64,000 bases of DNA, from assembly GCA_022508265.1 (NCBI GenBank), contig JAFLVP010000004.1:20372-84371 (forward strand), in the 5' to 3' direction. Below the pieces are notes generated by a model. The model did no database searches and was not told the DNA's origin. It saw nothing but the letters and a program-made list of their open reading frames with translations. This stretch comes from Clostridiales bacterium (GTDB taxonomy: Bacteria; Bacillota; Clostridia; Christensenellales; Borkfalkiaceae). The translations under genes were made by a program, and so were the position numbers. Positions 48,532 to 58,364 of the stretch are shown here, one piece after another (position 1 is the stretch's first letter; every line of letters starts with the position of its first letter).

Positions 48532-48587
48532 TGGTGCCGCTGGCCGGACTTGAACCGGCACGGAGTCTCCTCCGAGGGATTTTAAGG
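48532..48587 (-). tRNA. truncated tRNA-Leu(UAA) 3' fragment, probable attachment (att) site scar
   Basis: minus strand CCTTAAAATCCCTCGGAGGAGACTCCGTGCCGGTTCAAGTCCGGCCAGCGGCACCA: anticodon loop, variable arm, T arm, acceptor 3' strand and CCA present; D arm and 5' acceptor absent upstream. Confidence 0.85.
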
Positions 48588-48976
48588 CGTATTGCTAAAA
48601 TTTTAAGAAGAAAAAACCCCGATTTTGAGGCGTTTTTGGGCTAAAAACCCCTCAAAATAACCAATTACCCAATGGTTCACGTGTTCTTGATTTTTTGATT
48701 CCCATTTTTTCCCAAGACTTAACATTGAAGAAATCGACCAATAGGACGATTTTTCTCCGTAAAGTACTGGTTTTAGTCCGTATTTTGCATATAAATCAAC
48801 TAAAAATATGCAACTGACAGCTTAATTCCAAACCAAAAAATGTAACAAATTCGCACCCTTGTTAAAAGTTTTCATTCTATCGGCAAAAAAATGAAAGCAT
48901 TATTATTCGAATACTAATATTTTCGCCTTTAACGGAAGACATTTAACATAATTTTGAACCACTATACTCCAAAACA

Positions 48977-49015
48977 AATAATCCCCGGCGGCGTTTACCG
49001 TCGGGGATTATTGAA
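48977..49015 (-). terminator. intrinsic terminator of CoiA-like gene
   Basis: AATAATCCCCGgcGGcgtttaCCGTCGGGGATTATT. Confidence 0.8.
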
Positions 49016-49042
49016 TTCGAACGCACTAAAATTACTGTTCCT

Positions 49043-49735
49043 CTAATCGTAATCCTTTATATTCAAATTCGCAAAAACAGTATTTATGTCTACAGCATTA
49101 TCAGAATATGCCTTTAAATATTTGTTGTAAAATGTTTGCTTGTTCTTCCAACTACAGAATAACTTCCCTTCGTGTAGCCAAATTCGTAACATTGTATTTT
49201 TGTTGGGTGAAATATCTAAATACACTTTGGTATTATTTTTCCTAAGTATATCAATTGCCCATTTTTTAGGATATTTCCAATACAATTCCCACTGATTTTT
49301 ATCTTTTTTAGTTCCTATTTCTAAATGTTTTTTTCTACTAGCACCATAACAATTTACAATCCAGATAACCCTGGTTCCTGTTAATGCATTATAAAATTCA
49401 GTCCTCTCTATCGCATCTGTTAAAGAAATCGAACTATATTGTAACTCAATAACATATTCTGGCGTTTTAATATCTGCTCTATGCTCATTGTTGAATCCAC
49501 TAATTACTTCACAATATTCGTCTTTGACCAGTGACTTCCATACTATATGCCACTCCGTCTCATTTTCATACCCCTTTGGTAAAACCGGACAATCGTCAAC
49601 ATACCTCCAATATTGTAAGTAATCACCTTTGCATGCTTTTAATGTATAATTTTTGAACCAACAATCTTGCCCCAAAGAACCTTTTACCGCATCCTTAATA
49701 TGTACTTTTTTACCGTTCTGTAAAGCAAATCTCAT
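49043..49735 (-). CDS. competence CoiA-like nuclease family protein
   Basis: TEWHIVWKSLVKD...NNEHRADIKTPEYVIELQYSSISLTDAIERTEFYNAL, the CoiA-type HRAD..IExQ core. Confidence 0.75.
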   Translation of the reverse strand: MRFALQNGKKVHIKDAVKGSLGQDCWFKNYTLKACKGDYLQYWRYVDDCPVLPKGYENETEWHIVWKSLVKDEYCEVISGFNNEHRADIKTPEYVIELQYSSISLTDAIERTEFYNALTGTRVIWIVNCYGASRKKHLEIGTKKDKNQWELYWKYPKKWAIDILRKNNTKVYLDISPNKNTMLRIWLHEGKLFCSWKNKQTFYNKYLKAYSDNAVDINTVFANLNIKDYD

Positions 49736-49907
49736 ATATAAAAACCTTTATTCTACAGAATAGCTCCTCCCTGATTTCAAAATATACCATTTAACAAAAT
49801 TCTTTCTCGCGCTCAAAAAGATAATCGCGCATATAAATTTGAAGATCACTAGTTTTTTACAATCCAAAACCGCATAACTTGAATTAACAAAGTACTTTGA
49901 TTATTTG

Positions 49908-50585
49908 TTATATTAATGCAGAAACATCCTTCTTGTTTTTATGAAAATTATTCAAATTTAATAAGATAATTATTACTTTTGTTAAGTCATATTCCATTTG
50001 GACTATATTTAAATTTTTAACTTCATAATCAATAGAATCATTATTATTTTTTAAAACATATGTTCCTTCTTTTAATGTTTCAAGTGGGTGTTTTTCATTA
50101 ATTTTTATTAAATAGTTTCTTTTATTCTTCTTAATTTTACCCTTATTATTTATAAAAGGATATCTAAAATAAGTGGCACCCACATCAATTTTATCCAATT
50201 TTTTAATTGTCGATTTAAGTTTTTTTATTTCTTTCTTATTGTAATCTGTAAGTAATTTACAGCTTTCTAAATAAATATAAAAATTTATTAAGCTTAAAAG
50301 TGAATGGGTATTAATTAACTTTCTACTCAGAGAAATTCCGTTTTCATTTAAAACCTCTATATCTTTAATATTTTTATAATTCAAATAAGGGTTTCCACTT
50401 ACATCGTAAAGTATTAGAGATTTTAGAAGTAACTCAACCGTATGCCTCTCAATAAATATTAACGGGGATATTAAAAATTGATCATCCTCATATCTAATAC
50501 TTGAGAATCTAATATCGTCTCCACATAGGGCAAATCTTACCGCTTCTTGATAAAATAATTTACTTGTTTTTAAAATTTCATCCAT
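49908..50585 (-). CDS. hypothetical helical protein, weakly HEPN-like
   Basis: RHTVELLLKSLILYDV...INTHSLLSLINFYIYL pattern; 63 nt downstream of the receiver gene in the same orientation. Confidence 0.55.
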   Translation of the reverse strand: MDEILKTSKLFYQEAVRFALCGDDIRFSSIRYEDDQFLISPLIFIERHTVELLLKSLILYDVSGNPYLNYKNIKDIEVLNENGISLSRKLINTHSLLSLINFYIYLESCKLLTDYNKKEIKKLKSTIKKLDKIDVGATYFRYPFINNKGKIKKNKRNYLIKINEKHPLETLKEGTYVLKNNNDSIDYEVKNLNIVQMEYDLTKVIIILLNLNNFHKNKKDVSALI

Positions 50586-50648
50586 ACTAATTATTAATTT
50601 GAAAAATTTTTAATTAAATGAAAATTCACGATGTGCAAACTAAGTACA

Positions 50649-51638
50649 TTATTTAAGTGTTTTATAGATTTCATCTAAGTAATTATAAGTTTCGTAAATA
50701 TTCTTTCTTATATCATCACATTCTTCTTTTGTGTATTTTTCTCTACAGTTGTCACAGTTACAATTTAAATCTGCTATGGTTTTAGATATTTTTATGTGAT
50801 TCTTATACCTTTGGCCATATAAAAGTTTTGCATGTGCTAATTTGTTTCTGGGTTTTATTATATTTTTGTCATAATTGTTCGTGGATTCTTCAACAAATTT
50901 AAGCTCTTTTTTATTAATTAATGAATAAATCAAACTAAAGATATAAAACTTATTACGAACAGACATAACATATTCTTGAGAGTCCATTGCCGCTTTGATT
51001 AAGTTTATTCCTGTTTTTTTGTTAACATCCTTAAATTTTGATTGCTCATTTTCATTTTGTTCTCCAATGAAATTTTTAATTTGATATATAACTTTTTTTT
51101 GATCTACCTCGTCCAAGTTTTCAAAAAAAGAAATAGTATAATTTTTAATTATAAAATCAAAATCAGAAGTACTATCCATCAGATAGCCACGAATACTAGA
51201 TATTCTCATTTTTAGATTAATTTGTTTTTCAATTATATAAGTAAATTTACGAATAAATTCTTCACGAGAATTATCGGAGAAAACTACCCCATCAAGCTCT
51301 GCTGGCATTAATGATTTTTTTAACTCCTCTATGTTCCCAGAATAAAATAAAATATCTGTAAATATCCCTTTCTCGCGAATTATTTTAATTAAATCTTTAC
51401 CGTTTAATTTAGAATGTGACAAATTAAAATCCACTAAAATTAAATCAAAATCAGAAAAATCTTCTGCACTATATTTTTCAAGAATTTCTTTTTCAAAACT
51501 CTTGATACTAGTATATATCTTATCTGCTCCTACTAACTTTAAGCAACGGCTTGTAACAACATCCTCTACCAATTTTATGTGAACATCAATCTCATCAGGT
51601 TCATCTTCTATCCAAATTATTTTATATTCTTGTCTCAT
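50649..51638 (-). CDS. atypical response-regulator receiver fused to a C-terminal HEPN-like domain
   Basis: YKIIWIEDEPDEIDV, DFDLILVDFNLS, DILFYSGN receiver motifs; C-terminal IIKPRNKLAHAKL (R-x4-H) between helices. Confidence 0.75.
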   Translation of the reverse strand: MRQEYKIIWIEDEPDEIDVHIKLVEDVVTSRCLKLVGADKIYTSIKSFEKEILEKYSAEDFSDFDLILVDFNLSHSKLNGKDLIKIIREKGIFTDILFYSGNIEELKKSLMPAELDGVVFSDNSREEFIRKFTYIIEKQINLKMRISSIRGYLMDSTSDFDFIIKNYTISFFENLDEVDQKKVIYQIKNFIGEQNENEQSKFKDVNKKTGINLIKAAMDSQEYVMSVRNKFYIFSLIYSLINKKELKFVEESTNNYDKNIIKPRNKLAHAKLLYGQRYKNHIKISKTIADLNCNCDNCREKYTKEECDDIRKNIYETYNYLDEIYKTLK

Positions 51639-53802
51639 GAATTTTTACCTCGAGCGTTATTCCGCTTTCTTCGTTATCGTATATGTCGACTTCTCCATTC
51701 ATCTTGCGGCAGATTAAATCTTGGATTTGGTATAGGCCCACTCCAGTGCCTGCCGCAGAAAAATTTGGATTGTCTTTGTTTGAATACCCAAATTCAAATA
51801 GCTGATCTTTATCAACGGCTTTAGGCAGATTTTCTCCGTCGTTTATAAATTTAATTATTAATAGCCCATCACAATTATTAAAAGTGACATGTAATGACTT
51901 TGATTGAGCTTTTTGTGCGTTAGAAAAAATATTTTCAATCATGACCGTTAGGTCTTGAGGGGGAAATGATATGGAACAAGCTATTGGGTCATCAACGACG
52001 CAGATAATCGGTGAATACGAATCCGCAACAACACTTTCTATATATTCTTTTATAAATTCGGTAATGTTACCTTCTAAACGCTTATTCTCTAGTTCGTATG
52101 CTGCCCTATTATAATATTTAACTGCGGTCAAAATTTTATTGCTTGCTAATGTTATGTTTTTAACTTCCTTGTACTCTTTACATTCTTCATGATTTCTTAA
52201 AAGCAACAATACATTATTACTAATTCTGCCTGCATTATTTTTTATTACATGAGTATTATAAGCACGTGTTATAGAATCCTCAGATAATTGCTCTTGTAAA
52301 AAATAATTTTGTTTGCGAGTGGCTTGGGCATTTCTTTCGGCCGCAAGTCTTGCCAATCGCTCTGCTTCCGCACGTTTTTCTGCCGCTTTCCTTAATTCTT
52401 CTTCTCTTCTCCTTTTTTCTTCTTCTTGCTCCTTAAGAAAATTGGTGTAATCCGTGGTTGCTTTCCTAATTTTTTGACCGATTTCATTCCTCTTTTTAAA
52501 AAGCGAATTAATTATTGGATCAACTAAAGAAATAAGTAGCTCAACTCTTTCATCTTCTAAAAAGTCCTGTCGGCTTGATGTCGCAATATCAGGCAAATCA
52601 TCATCATCTAATATATCAAAACTTATTTCCCCTTCAATATAGTCAGCCATAGTTTGAGTACTGCGACGCATATCAAAATAGTTTGATACTGCTAGTTTTT
52701 TTCTTACATATAAACGTAGTCTGTTGGGTTGATAAATATTATTTCTTAAAAAATTCTTATCTAATGCATTTTTTTGTTCAATAGTACTGTGTATTCCTAT
52801 CCAGCCCACTAAGCTGTATTTTTTCTTTACTAATTCCCCGTTTTCATCATGAAAATAATCTTCGCCACTTGTAATAAAGTTATCCTTATTTAAGCATATG
52901 GTAGGGTGCATTTCATTAGCTATATGAGGAAAAGTTGATAGCCATTTAAAAGCTATCTCTTCCGACAATAATGATTCTATATTCTTTTCGCTATTATTAA
53001 AAATTGAATAGAAATTTTTAAATGCAATATTTTTGGTGACTTTTTCAAAAGTGACTGATTGGTTTCCTTGTGTTTTTACAGCCACCCAGATATTTGAATT
53101 TAACGCATCCAACAAATAGTAGTCTGAAAAAGTTCTCTTTAAACCTTCTATGCGTTGTGTTCCTGTTCTTCGCAAATCAACATTTTCAAGCTTAATCGCT
53201 GTTCCATGTTCAAATTGCTGCCATATCACATCGTTAATTAATTGTTTGTCGTATTTTAAGCGATCTAATTTAGGAAAATCAGAATTTCTGTATGCAGCAA
53301 CATTAAGCATCCATCTATTTTCATTTTGCTCATTATATTTACGTGAAAAGATATAGTATTTATCAGTTAAAAATAGTGCTGCAAGCTTACCAATTCCTTT
53401 TCTTCCCATTACGCTTTCTTTACTTTCTGCAGTTAATAACTCGTCACTTCTTTTATTTCTGCCGATCCATACATATTTTTCTGCTAGATCGTCATAACTC
53501 ATTCCTGACCCATTATCAATTATTTCGATATTTGCATGCTCTTTATCTGTTAAATCTATATAGACATATATTTCGGTTGCTTTAGCATCTATTCCATTTG
53601 CAACAAGTTCTGAAATCGCCATTAATGGATTATTATAAAGATTCTTTCCCAAAAGCTTTAAAGCAGTATAAGAAAAATTAAAATAAATAGCATCCTGTGT
53701 GTTTCTCGATGTAGCTAGTTTCTTTTCTGCTTCAAGTGTTTCTCTATTTGCTGCATCTCTTTGCTCTGATAGAGCTTTTAAAATATCCGTATTATTGCTC
53801 AT
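51622..53802 (-). CDS. double GHKL ATPase: MORC/Hsp90-like N-terminal HATPase, Lys/Arg/Glu-rich coiled coil, histidine-kinase-like C-terminal HATPase
   Basis: N-term NPLMAISELVANGIDAKATEIYVYI, IIDNGSGM, GRKGIGKLA; C-term MIENIFSNAQKAQSKSL, FINDGENLP, GTGVGLYQIQDLI. Confidence 0.85.
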   Translation of the reverse strand: MSNNTDILKALSEQRDAANRETLEAEKKLATSRNTQDAIYFNFSYTALKLLGKNLYNNPLMAISELVANGIDAKATEIYVYIDLTDKEHANIEIIDNGSGMSYDDLAEKYVWIGRNKRSDELLTAESKESVMGRKGIGKLAALFLTDKYYIFSRKYNEQNENRWMLNVAAYRNSDFPKLDRLKYDKQLINDVIWQQFEHGTAIKLENVDLRRTGTQRIEGLKRTFSDYYLLDALNSNIWVAVKTQGNQSVTFEKVTKNIAFKNFYSIFNNSEKNIESLLSEEIAFKWLSTFPHIANEMHPTICLNKDNFITSGEDYFHDENGELVKKKYSLVGWIGIHSTIEQKNALDKNFLRNNIYQPNRLRLYVRKKLAVSNYFDMRRSTQTMADYIEGEISFDILDDDDLPDIATSSRQDFLEDERVELLISLVDPIINSLFKKRNEIGQKIRKATTDYTNFLKEQEEEKRRREEELRKAAEKRAEAERLARLAAERNAQATRKQNYFLQEQLSEDSITRAYNTHVIKNNAGRISNNVLLLLRNHEECKEYKEVKNITLASNKILTAVKYYNRAAYELENKRLEGNITEFIKEYIESVVADSYSPIICVVDDPIACSISFPPQDLTVMIENIFSNAQKAQSKSLHVTFNNCDGLLIIKFINDGENLPKAVDKDQLFEFGYSNKDNPNFSAAGTGVGLYQIQDLICRKMNGEVDIYDNEESGITLEVKIHETRI

Positions 53803-55023
53803 TTAATGGCCCTCCAATATTCTACTTAAATTTTCTGCAATAGCTAATGCCAAAAGAGGTGGCACAGCGTTTCCAATTTGCCTGTTGACTTCTGTTCTGT
53901 TGCCTTCAAATTTAAACCAATCTGGGAATGATTGAATTCTTGCTCCCTCTCTCGATGTAAGGGCTCTATTTTGTGAATAATGAATGCACCTTAAACTTGA
54001 AGGTGTTGATAAATTATTCGTTATAGTAGTTGAGGGTTCATTTTCGACTAATCTCCCATAGGTATTAGCATATCCCGATGTCAATCTATACTTTTCATCA
54101 ACAATACCTTCATCAACTAAAGCATTAAAATCATTTTTTCCCTGCCCTTGTTTAACATTTTTAATTACTGTTCGTATTTTATCCCCATATTTCCCACAGC
54201 TATGTAGGGTCAGGGTATCACATCCACCTCTCATAAGCTGCTGATATTTATTTTGACAAGGAATATTGTATTTTTTTATTTGCTTTCCTTCTCTGACTAA
54301 AGGTAGATCACCTATAGCATCTTTTATCGTTAAGTGGTACCCTAATATTGGTTGTGGGAATTGCCAAACAATATTTAAATCTTTTCTTATGCCGATAATA
54401 AACACTCTTTCTCGACTTTGCGGAACACCAAAATCACCAGCGTTTAATACTTTATGTTCTATCCTGTAACCAATCTCATCAAACTGTTTTTTTAATTTAT
54501 CCATTATAAAATCACCATACCCTATAATTTTGGGTACTTTTTTTGTAATGGTTTTACCGTTTCTTTTGGCCTCTTTTTCGTAGTATTTTATTTTACCGTG
54601 TTCATCTAATTCATAAAAGATTTCTTTCATTGAAAGAATTCCTTTAACATTCTCAAACAAAAACATTTGAGGTTTTATAATATTTAAAACACGGAGGTAT
54701 TCTTGATATAATTTAGCTTTATCATCATACCTCCTCTTCCCAACCGTACTAAACGATTGGCAGGGCGGTCCACCTATAATTAGATCAACTTTTTGCCCAT
54801 TTAACGACCTGCGAATTTTATTTCTATTTAATTTTTTAATATCGATGGCTTGCATATCTATATCATTAAAATTCGCACGGAATGCTTCTGCCGCAAAATC
54901 ATCAAACTCATTAGCAAACAAAATTTGATTATTTAAATTTTTTACAAAGGCACCGTTAACTAATTTATAATAAAAACCAAATGTTAACCCACCGGCACCA
55001 GAAAACAAATCTACAATTCTCAT
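53803..55023 (-). CDS. dcm: DNA (cytosine-5-)-methyltransferase
   Basis: DLFSGAGGLTFGF, GGPPCQSFSTVGKRR, LFENVKG, PQSRERVFIIG, REGARIQSFPDWF, RQIGNAVPP. Confidence 0.96.
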   Translation of the reverse strand: MRIVDLFSGAGGLTFGFYYKLVNGAFVKNLNNQILFANEFDDFAAEAFRANFNDIDMQAIDIKKLNRNKIRRSLNGQKVDLIIGGPPCQSFSTVGKRRYDDKAKLYQEYLRVLNIIKPQMFLFENVKGILSMKEIFYELDEHGKIKYYEKEAKRNGKTITKKVPKIIGYGDFIMDKLKKQFDEIGYRIEHKVLNAGDFGVPQSRERVFIIGIRKDLNIVWQFPQPILGYHLTIKDAIGDLPLVREGKQIKKYNIPCQNKYQQLMRGGCDTLTLHSCGKYGDKIRTVIKNVKQGQGKNDFNALVDEGIVDEKYRLTSGYANTYGRLVENEPSTTITNNLSTPSSLRCIHYSQNRALTSREGARIQSFPDWFKFEGNRTEVNRQIGNAVPPLLALAIAENLSRILEGH

Positions 55024-55027
55024 TTGA

Positions 55028-58000
55028 TTACCCTAATAATTTATTTGTTTTAGATAAAAATTTGGCCGGTATTTTATTCTCTAATTTCCACAGCACATTC
55101 ATAGGTTTACTGCCTTCATGCCCTACATAATGTGCTTTACCTAGAAATATAAATGCTTGCGCCCCATACTGATCTGATTTCACCTCTCTTACAAAAAGCA
55201 AAATCGTATTACTCATCGAATCGTGGTTAATATATCTATGTCCGGTAGGTGATATATCTGATGTGGTGCTCTGACTTTGCCAATGGAAGATAGTTTCATT
55301 TATTGAATAATCATTGTATGCTGTTGTGGGAGAATAGAAGTTGTCTGATTTATTTAATGTAATAAAAAACAAATCAGTGTTCTTTTCTTTTAGATATTTA
55401 ACTCCTTCAGAAACTGAGTAATCTTCTTGAAAACCTAACGCAGCAAGAGCCTGTGAACGTGTATATGTACAGTAAACTTCTAGAGGGCAAATGTAATCCA
55501 AATTAGATTTTTGCCCAACAATATCTATATTTTCTTTGCATAAACTCATTATATCTTTGACTTCATCAATAAAATACTCATCTTCAAACAAAGTGTTTAA
55601 TGCTTCAACTTCATCATTAAAACCTTCTGTTATAGGTGTTTTATTCCAAATCGATGAGTAAAGCATCTTAATCATTAGCTTATCTTCGTCGTTATAATCA
55701 CTAAGTACTTTAAATTTTTTCCGAGACAATTCCGATAAAATGAAGTCGATCCATTTTTTAGAATCAACATAACAAAAGTGAAATAATATTCTTGCAGGAT
55801 CCGCAAAGATATGCTTTTTAGCTGGCCATAATCCTGCTTGTTCACACATCGAGTAGAAAGCCCATTTCTTGCTATAAATTAACTTTGCATCCACATGATA
55901 AAACCGGGCAAAATTTATTAATGAAAGATTTAAACCGCTATCTTCAACAAATGTTTTAATTTTAACTAATAACCAGTTTTTTGAATTTAACGATGCACGA
56001 ATGTTTTCTAAAATATACTCTTTTGATTTCTTTTCAAGTTGAATATAGCATCCCTTGGGCGCAGATACAAAGCCATTTTTAATTTCACTCAAAACACTGC
56101 CATTAAAGTGCGAGAGAAGTGCCTCGAACTTGCTCTCAAAATTGTAATTTTTGTTTGCTTGTCCTATAAAGTCCAGAACAGTTAAACATTCTTTACCTTC
56201 ACATAAACGCAAACCGCGTCCGAGCTGCTGCAAAAAGATTGTCAGTGATTCTGTAGGTCTTAGGAACAAAACAGTATTTATCTCAGGAATATCCACACCC
56301 TCGTTGTAGATGTCAACAACAAAAATAAATCTAATATCCCCATTTATAAGTCTTTGCTTAGCCGCTCTACGCTCCTCATCTGATGTCTCGCTAACTAAGA
56401 ACATTGAAGGTATATTGTGTTCGTTGAAATAGTCTGACATATATTTTGCGTGCTCTTTTGAAACACAGAACCCTAAACCCTTCACAGCATCTAAATCTGT
56501 CACATATTTCAAAAGTGACTGAATGATTAAATTGGCACGTCTATTAGACACCGCCTCACTAAAAGCATAAACATTAGTTAATTCAGACTTGCTGTATCCT
56601 CCTCTTTCCCATTTAAGAGAATCGAGATCCACCGTATCGGTTACTCCAAAATATTGGAAGGGACACAGTAGTTTTCTATCTATCGCCTCTGGTAGCCGTA
56701 TTTCAGCTGAGATACGGTTATTAAAATATTCAAGTATGCTTTTTCCATCCATTCGTTCAGGCGTTGCGGTCAACCCAAGTAATATCTTAGGCTTATAATA
56801 TGTAAGAAGTTTTTGATATGTCAGTGCCGCCGCATGATGGAATTCATCAACGATAATATAGTCGTAATAGCCGGGGGAAGTAATTTTAGTTAAATCCTGT
56901 GAATTGAAAGTCTGCACAGAAACAAACAGGTTTTCAAGACTGTCAGTTTTATAGGAACCAACAAACAAATTACCAAAATTGGCATCCTTAAGTACTCCCC
57001 TAAAACAAGCTATACTCTGCTTTAAAATTTCTTCTCTATGAGCCACGAAAAGAAGTTTTGCTTGCCTGTTCTTCTTTATAAAATCTTTAAAATCAAGCGC
57101 AGATATAACCGTCTTACCAGTACCTGTAGCTGCGACAACAAGATTTTTATAATTCCCTCTGACCTCTCTTTCGGCTCTCAGTTTATCAAGAATTTCTTGC
57201 TGATAAGGATATGGTGTAATATCAAATGTATAGGTATTTTCGCTATTGCCGTCAAAGTACTTTTCTGCTTTTAATGCACGCTCTAACCTTTGCTTGTCCA
57301 CATAAGAATAAATCTCAAAATCATCTGAGTTCCAATAACTATCAAAGGTTGCAGAAATCTTTTTAATTGTATCGGGCAAGTCCTGTTTTGTTACTTTTAC
57401 ATTCCATTCGAGCCCACTTGAAATTGCCGCATTAGACAGATTAGACGAACCAACATATGCCGTAGTGAAGTCTGTATCTCTGTAAAATACATAAGTCTTG
57501 GCATGAAGTCGAGTGCGTTTCGTATCATAAGATACCTTTACTTCCGTATTGGGTAGCTTGCTGAGTTCGTCAACAGCTTTTATATCTGTTGCACCCATAT
57601 AAGATGTCGTAATTATTCTAAGTTTGCCGCCTTTACTTGTAAAGGCTTTGAGCTCATCTATGATTAGTCTAAGTCCGCTCCACTTGATAAACGAAACAAG
57701 CATATCAATACGGTTACACGAAATTATTTCCTTCTTGAGCTCTGTATACATTTGCGGTTCGTGAATTGCGCCTGTAAACAATGAGCTTTGAGAAAGTGAT
57801 GTTACGGGCCGCACAATCTCAGCCTTCTCATTTAAACCATAAATGGTATTAGTTTTATCAAGCAAAGCAAGTAGCTGTTCCGCTCTTTTGTCCACTTCCA
57901 TTCCTATAAAGTCCGAATCGGAAGTTTCAACTTTTACTGTGCTTACCAACTTGTTGACAAGTGAAATTTGCGACTCAATACCGCCACCGTTGTCAATCAG

Positions 58001-58183
58001 ATTGTCAAGCCCTTTCTCAATGACTTGTGCAACATACTTAGAAAGAATTTTTGCCGACTCTGCTTCATCAAGGGGCGTTGTTTTTGACAGCTTGTCCTTC
58101 TGCGATTCAAGCTGCTCTCCTAATTCTTTATTAATAACTTTTTCGTATAAGCCTGATTTTAGCATTTTAATTCTCTCCTTCAA
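55028..58183 (-). CDS. PLD-like nuclease + SF2 DEAD/DEAH helicase + DUF3427-like C-terminal domain
   Basis: RLHAKTYVFYRDTDFTTAYVGSSNLSNAAI (PLD HxK..GSSN), VVAATGTGKTVISA, IIVDEFHHAA, LGLTATPERMDG, QLGRGLRL; C-term GSKPMNVLWKLENKIPAKF. Confidence 0.9.
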   Translation of the reverse strand: MKERIKMLKSGLYEKVINKELGEQLESQKDKLSKTTPLDEAESAKILSKYVAQVIEKGLDNLIDNGGGIESQISLVNKLVSTVKVETSDSDFIGMEVDKRAEQLLALLDKTNTIYGLNEKAEIVRPVTSLSQSSLFTGAIHEPQMYTELKKEIISCNRIDMLVSFIKWSGLRLIIDELKAFTSKGGKLRIITTSYMGATDIKAVDELSKLPNTEVKVSYDTKRTRLHAKTYVFYRDTDFTTAYVGSSNLSNAAISSGLEWNVKVTKQDLPDTIKKISATFDSYWNSDDFEIYSYVDKQRLERALKAEKYFDGNSENTYTFDITPYPYQQEILDKLRAEREVRGNYKNLVVAATGTGKTVISALDFKDFIKKNRQAKLLFVAHREEILKQSIACFRGVLKDANFGNLFVGSYKTDSLENLFVSVQTFNSQDLTKITSPGYYDYIIVDEFHHAAALTYQKLLTYYKPKILLGLTATPERMDGKSILEYFNNRISAEIRLPEAIDRKLLCPFQYFGVTDTVDLDSLKWERGGYSKSELTNVYAFSEAVSNRRANLIIQSLLKYVTDLDAVKGLGFCVSKEHAKYMSDYFNEHNIPSMFLVSETSDEERRAAKQRLINGDIRFIFVVDIYNEGVDIPEINTVLFLRPTESLTIFLQQLGRGLRLCEGKECLTVLDFIGQANKNYNFESKFEALLSHFNGSVLSEIKNGFVSAPKGCYIQLEKKSKEYILENIRASLNSKNWLLVKIKTFVEDSGLNLSLINFARFYHVDAKLIYSKKWAFYSMCEQAGLWPAKKHIFADPARILFHFCYVDSKKWIDFILSELSRKKFKVLSDYNDEDKLMIKMLYSSIWNKTPITEGFNDEVEALNTLFEDEYFIDEVKDIMSLCKENIDIVGQKSNLDYICPLEVYCTYTRSQALAALGFQEDYSVSEGVKYLKEKNTDLFFITLNKSDNFYSPTTAYNDYSINETIFHWQSQSTTSDISPTGHRYINHDSMSNTILLFVREVKSDQYGAQAFIFLGKAHYVGHEGSKPMNVLWKLENKIPAKFLSKTNKLLG

Positions 58184-58364
58184 GGCTTATACCGTTTTCT
58201 TTGCACAGCTGTTCAAACCTATGCTTTACAAGGTTTTGAGGTTTACTTTTTCCGTTCTCCCAGCGGTTGACCGTTGCGAAAGATACATCAAGTTTCCTCG
58301 CTAGCATCTCTTGACTGAGGTTTAATTTCATTCTAACTTCAAGGCAGCATTTTGAAAAATCCAT
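58167..58364 (-). CDS. XRE-family controller-like regulator
   Basis: LNLSQEMLARKLDVSFATVNRWENGKSKPQNLVKHRFEQL; likely ATG at 58364 (track ORF start 58376 is TTG). Confidence 0.85.
   Translation of the reverse strand: MDFSKCCLEVRMKLNLSQEMLARKLDVSFATVNRWENGKSKPQNLVKHRFEQLCKENGISLEGEN

Noticed and set aside
48532-48587. A complete functional tRNA-Leu
   Set aside because: No D arm, 5' acceptor strand or matching 5' anticodon stem is present upstream; only the 3' portion remains.
48366-48644. ORF containing LVPLAGLEPARSLLRG
   Set aside because: It is the antisense reading of the tRNA-Leu 3' fragment and its flanks; this peptide is a familiar tRNA artefact.
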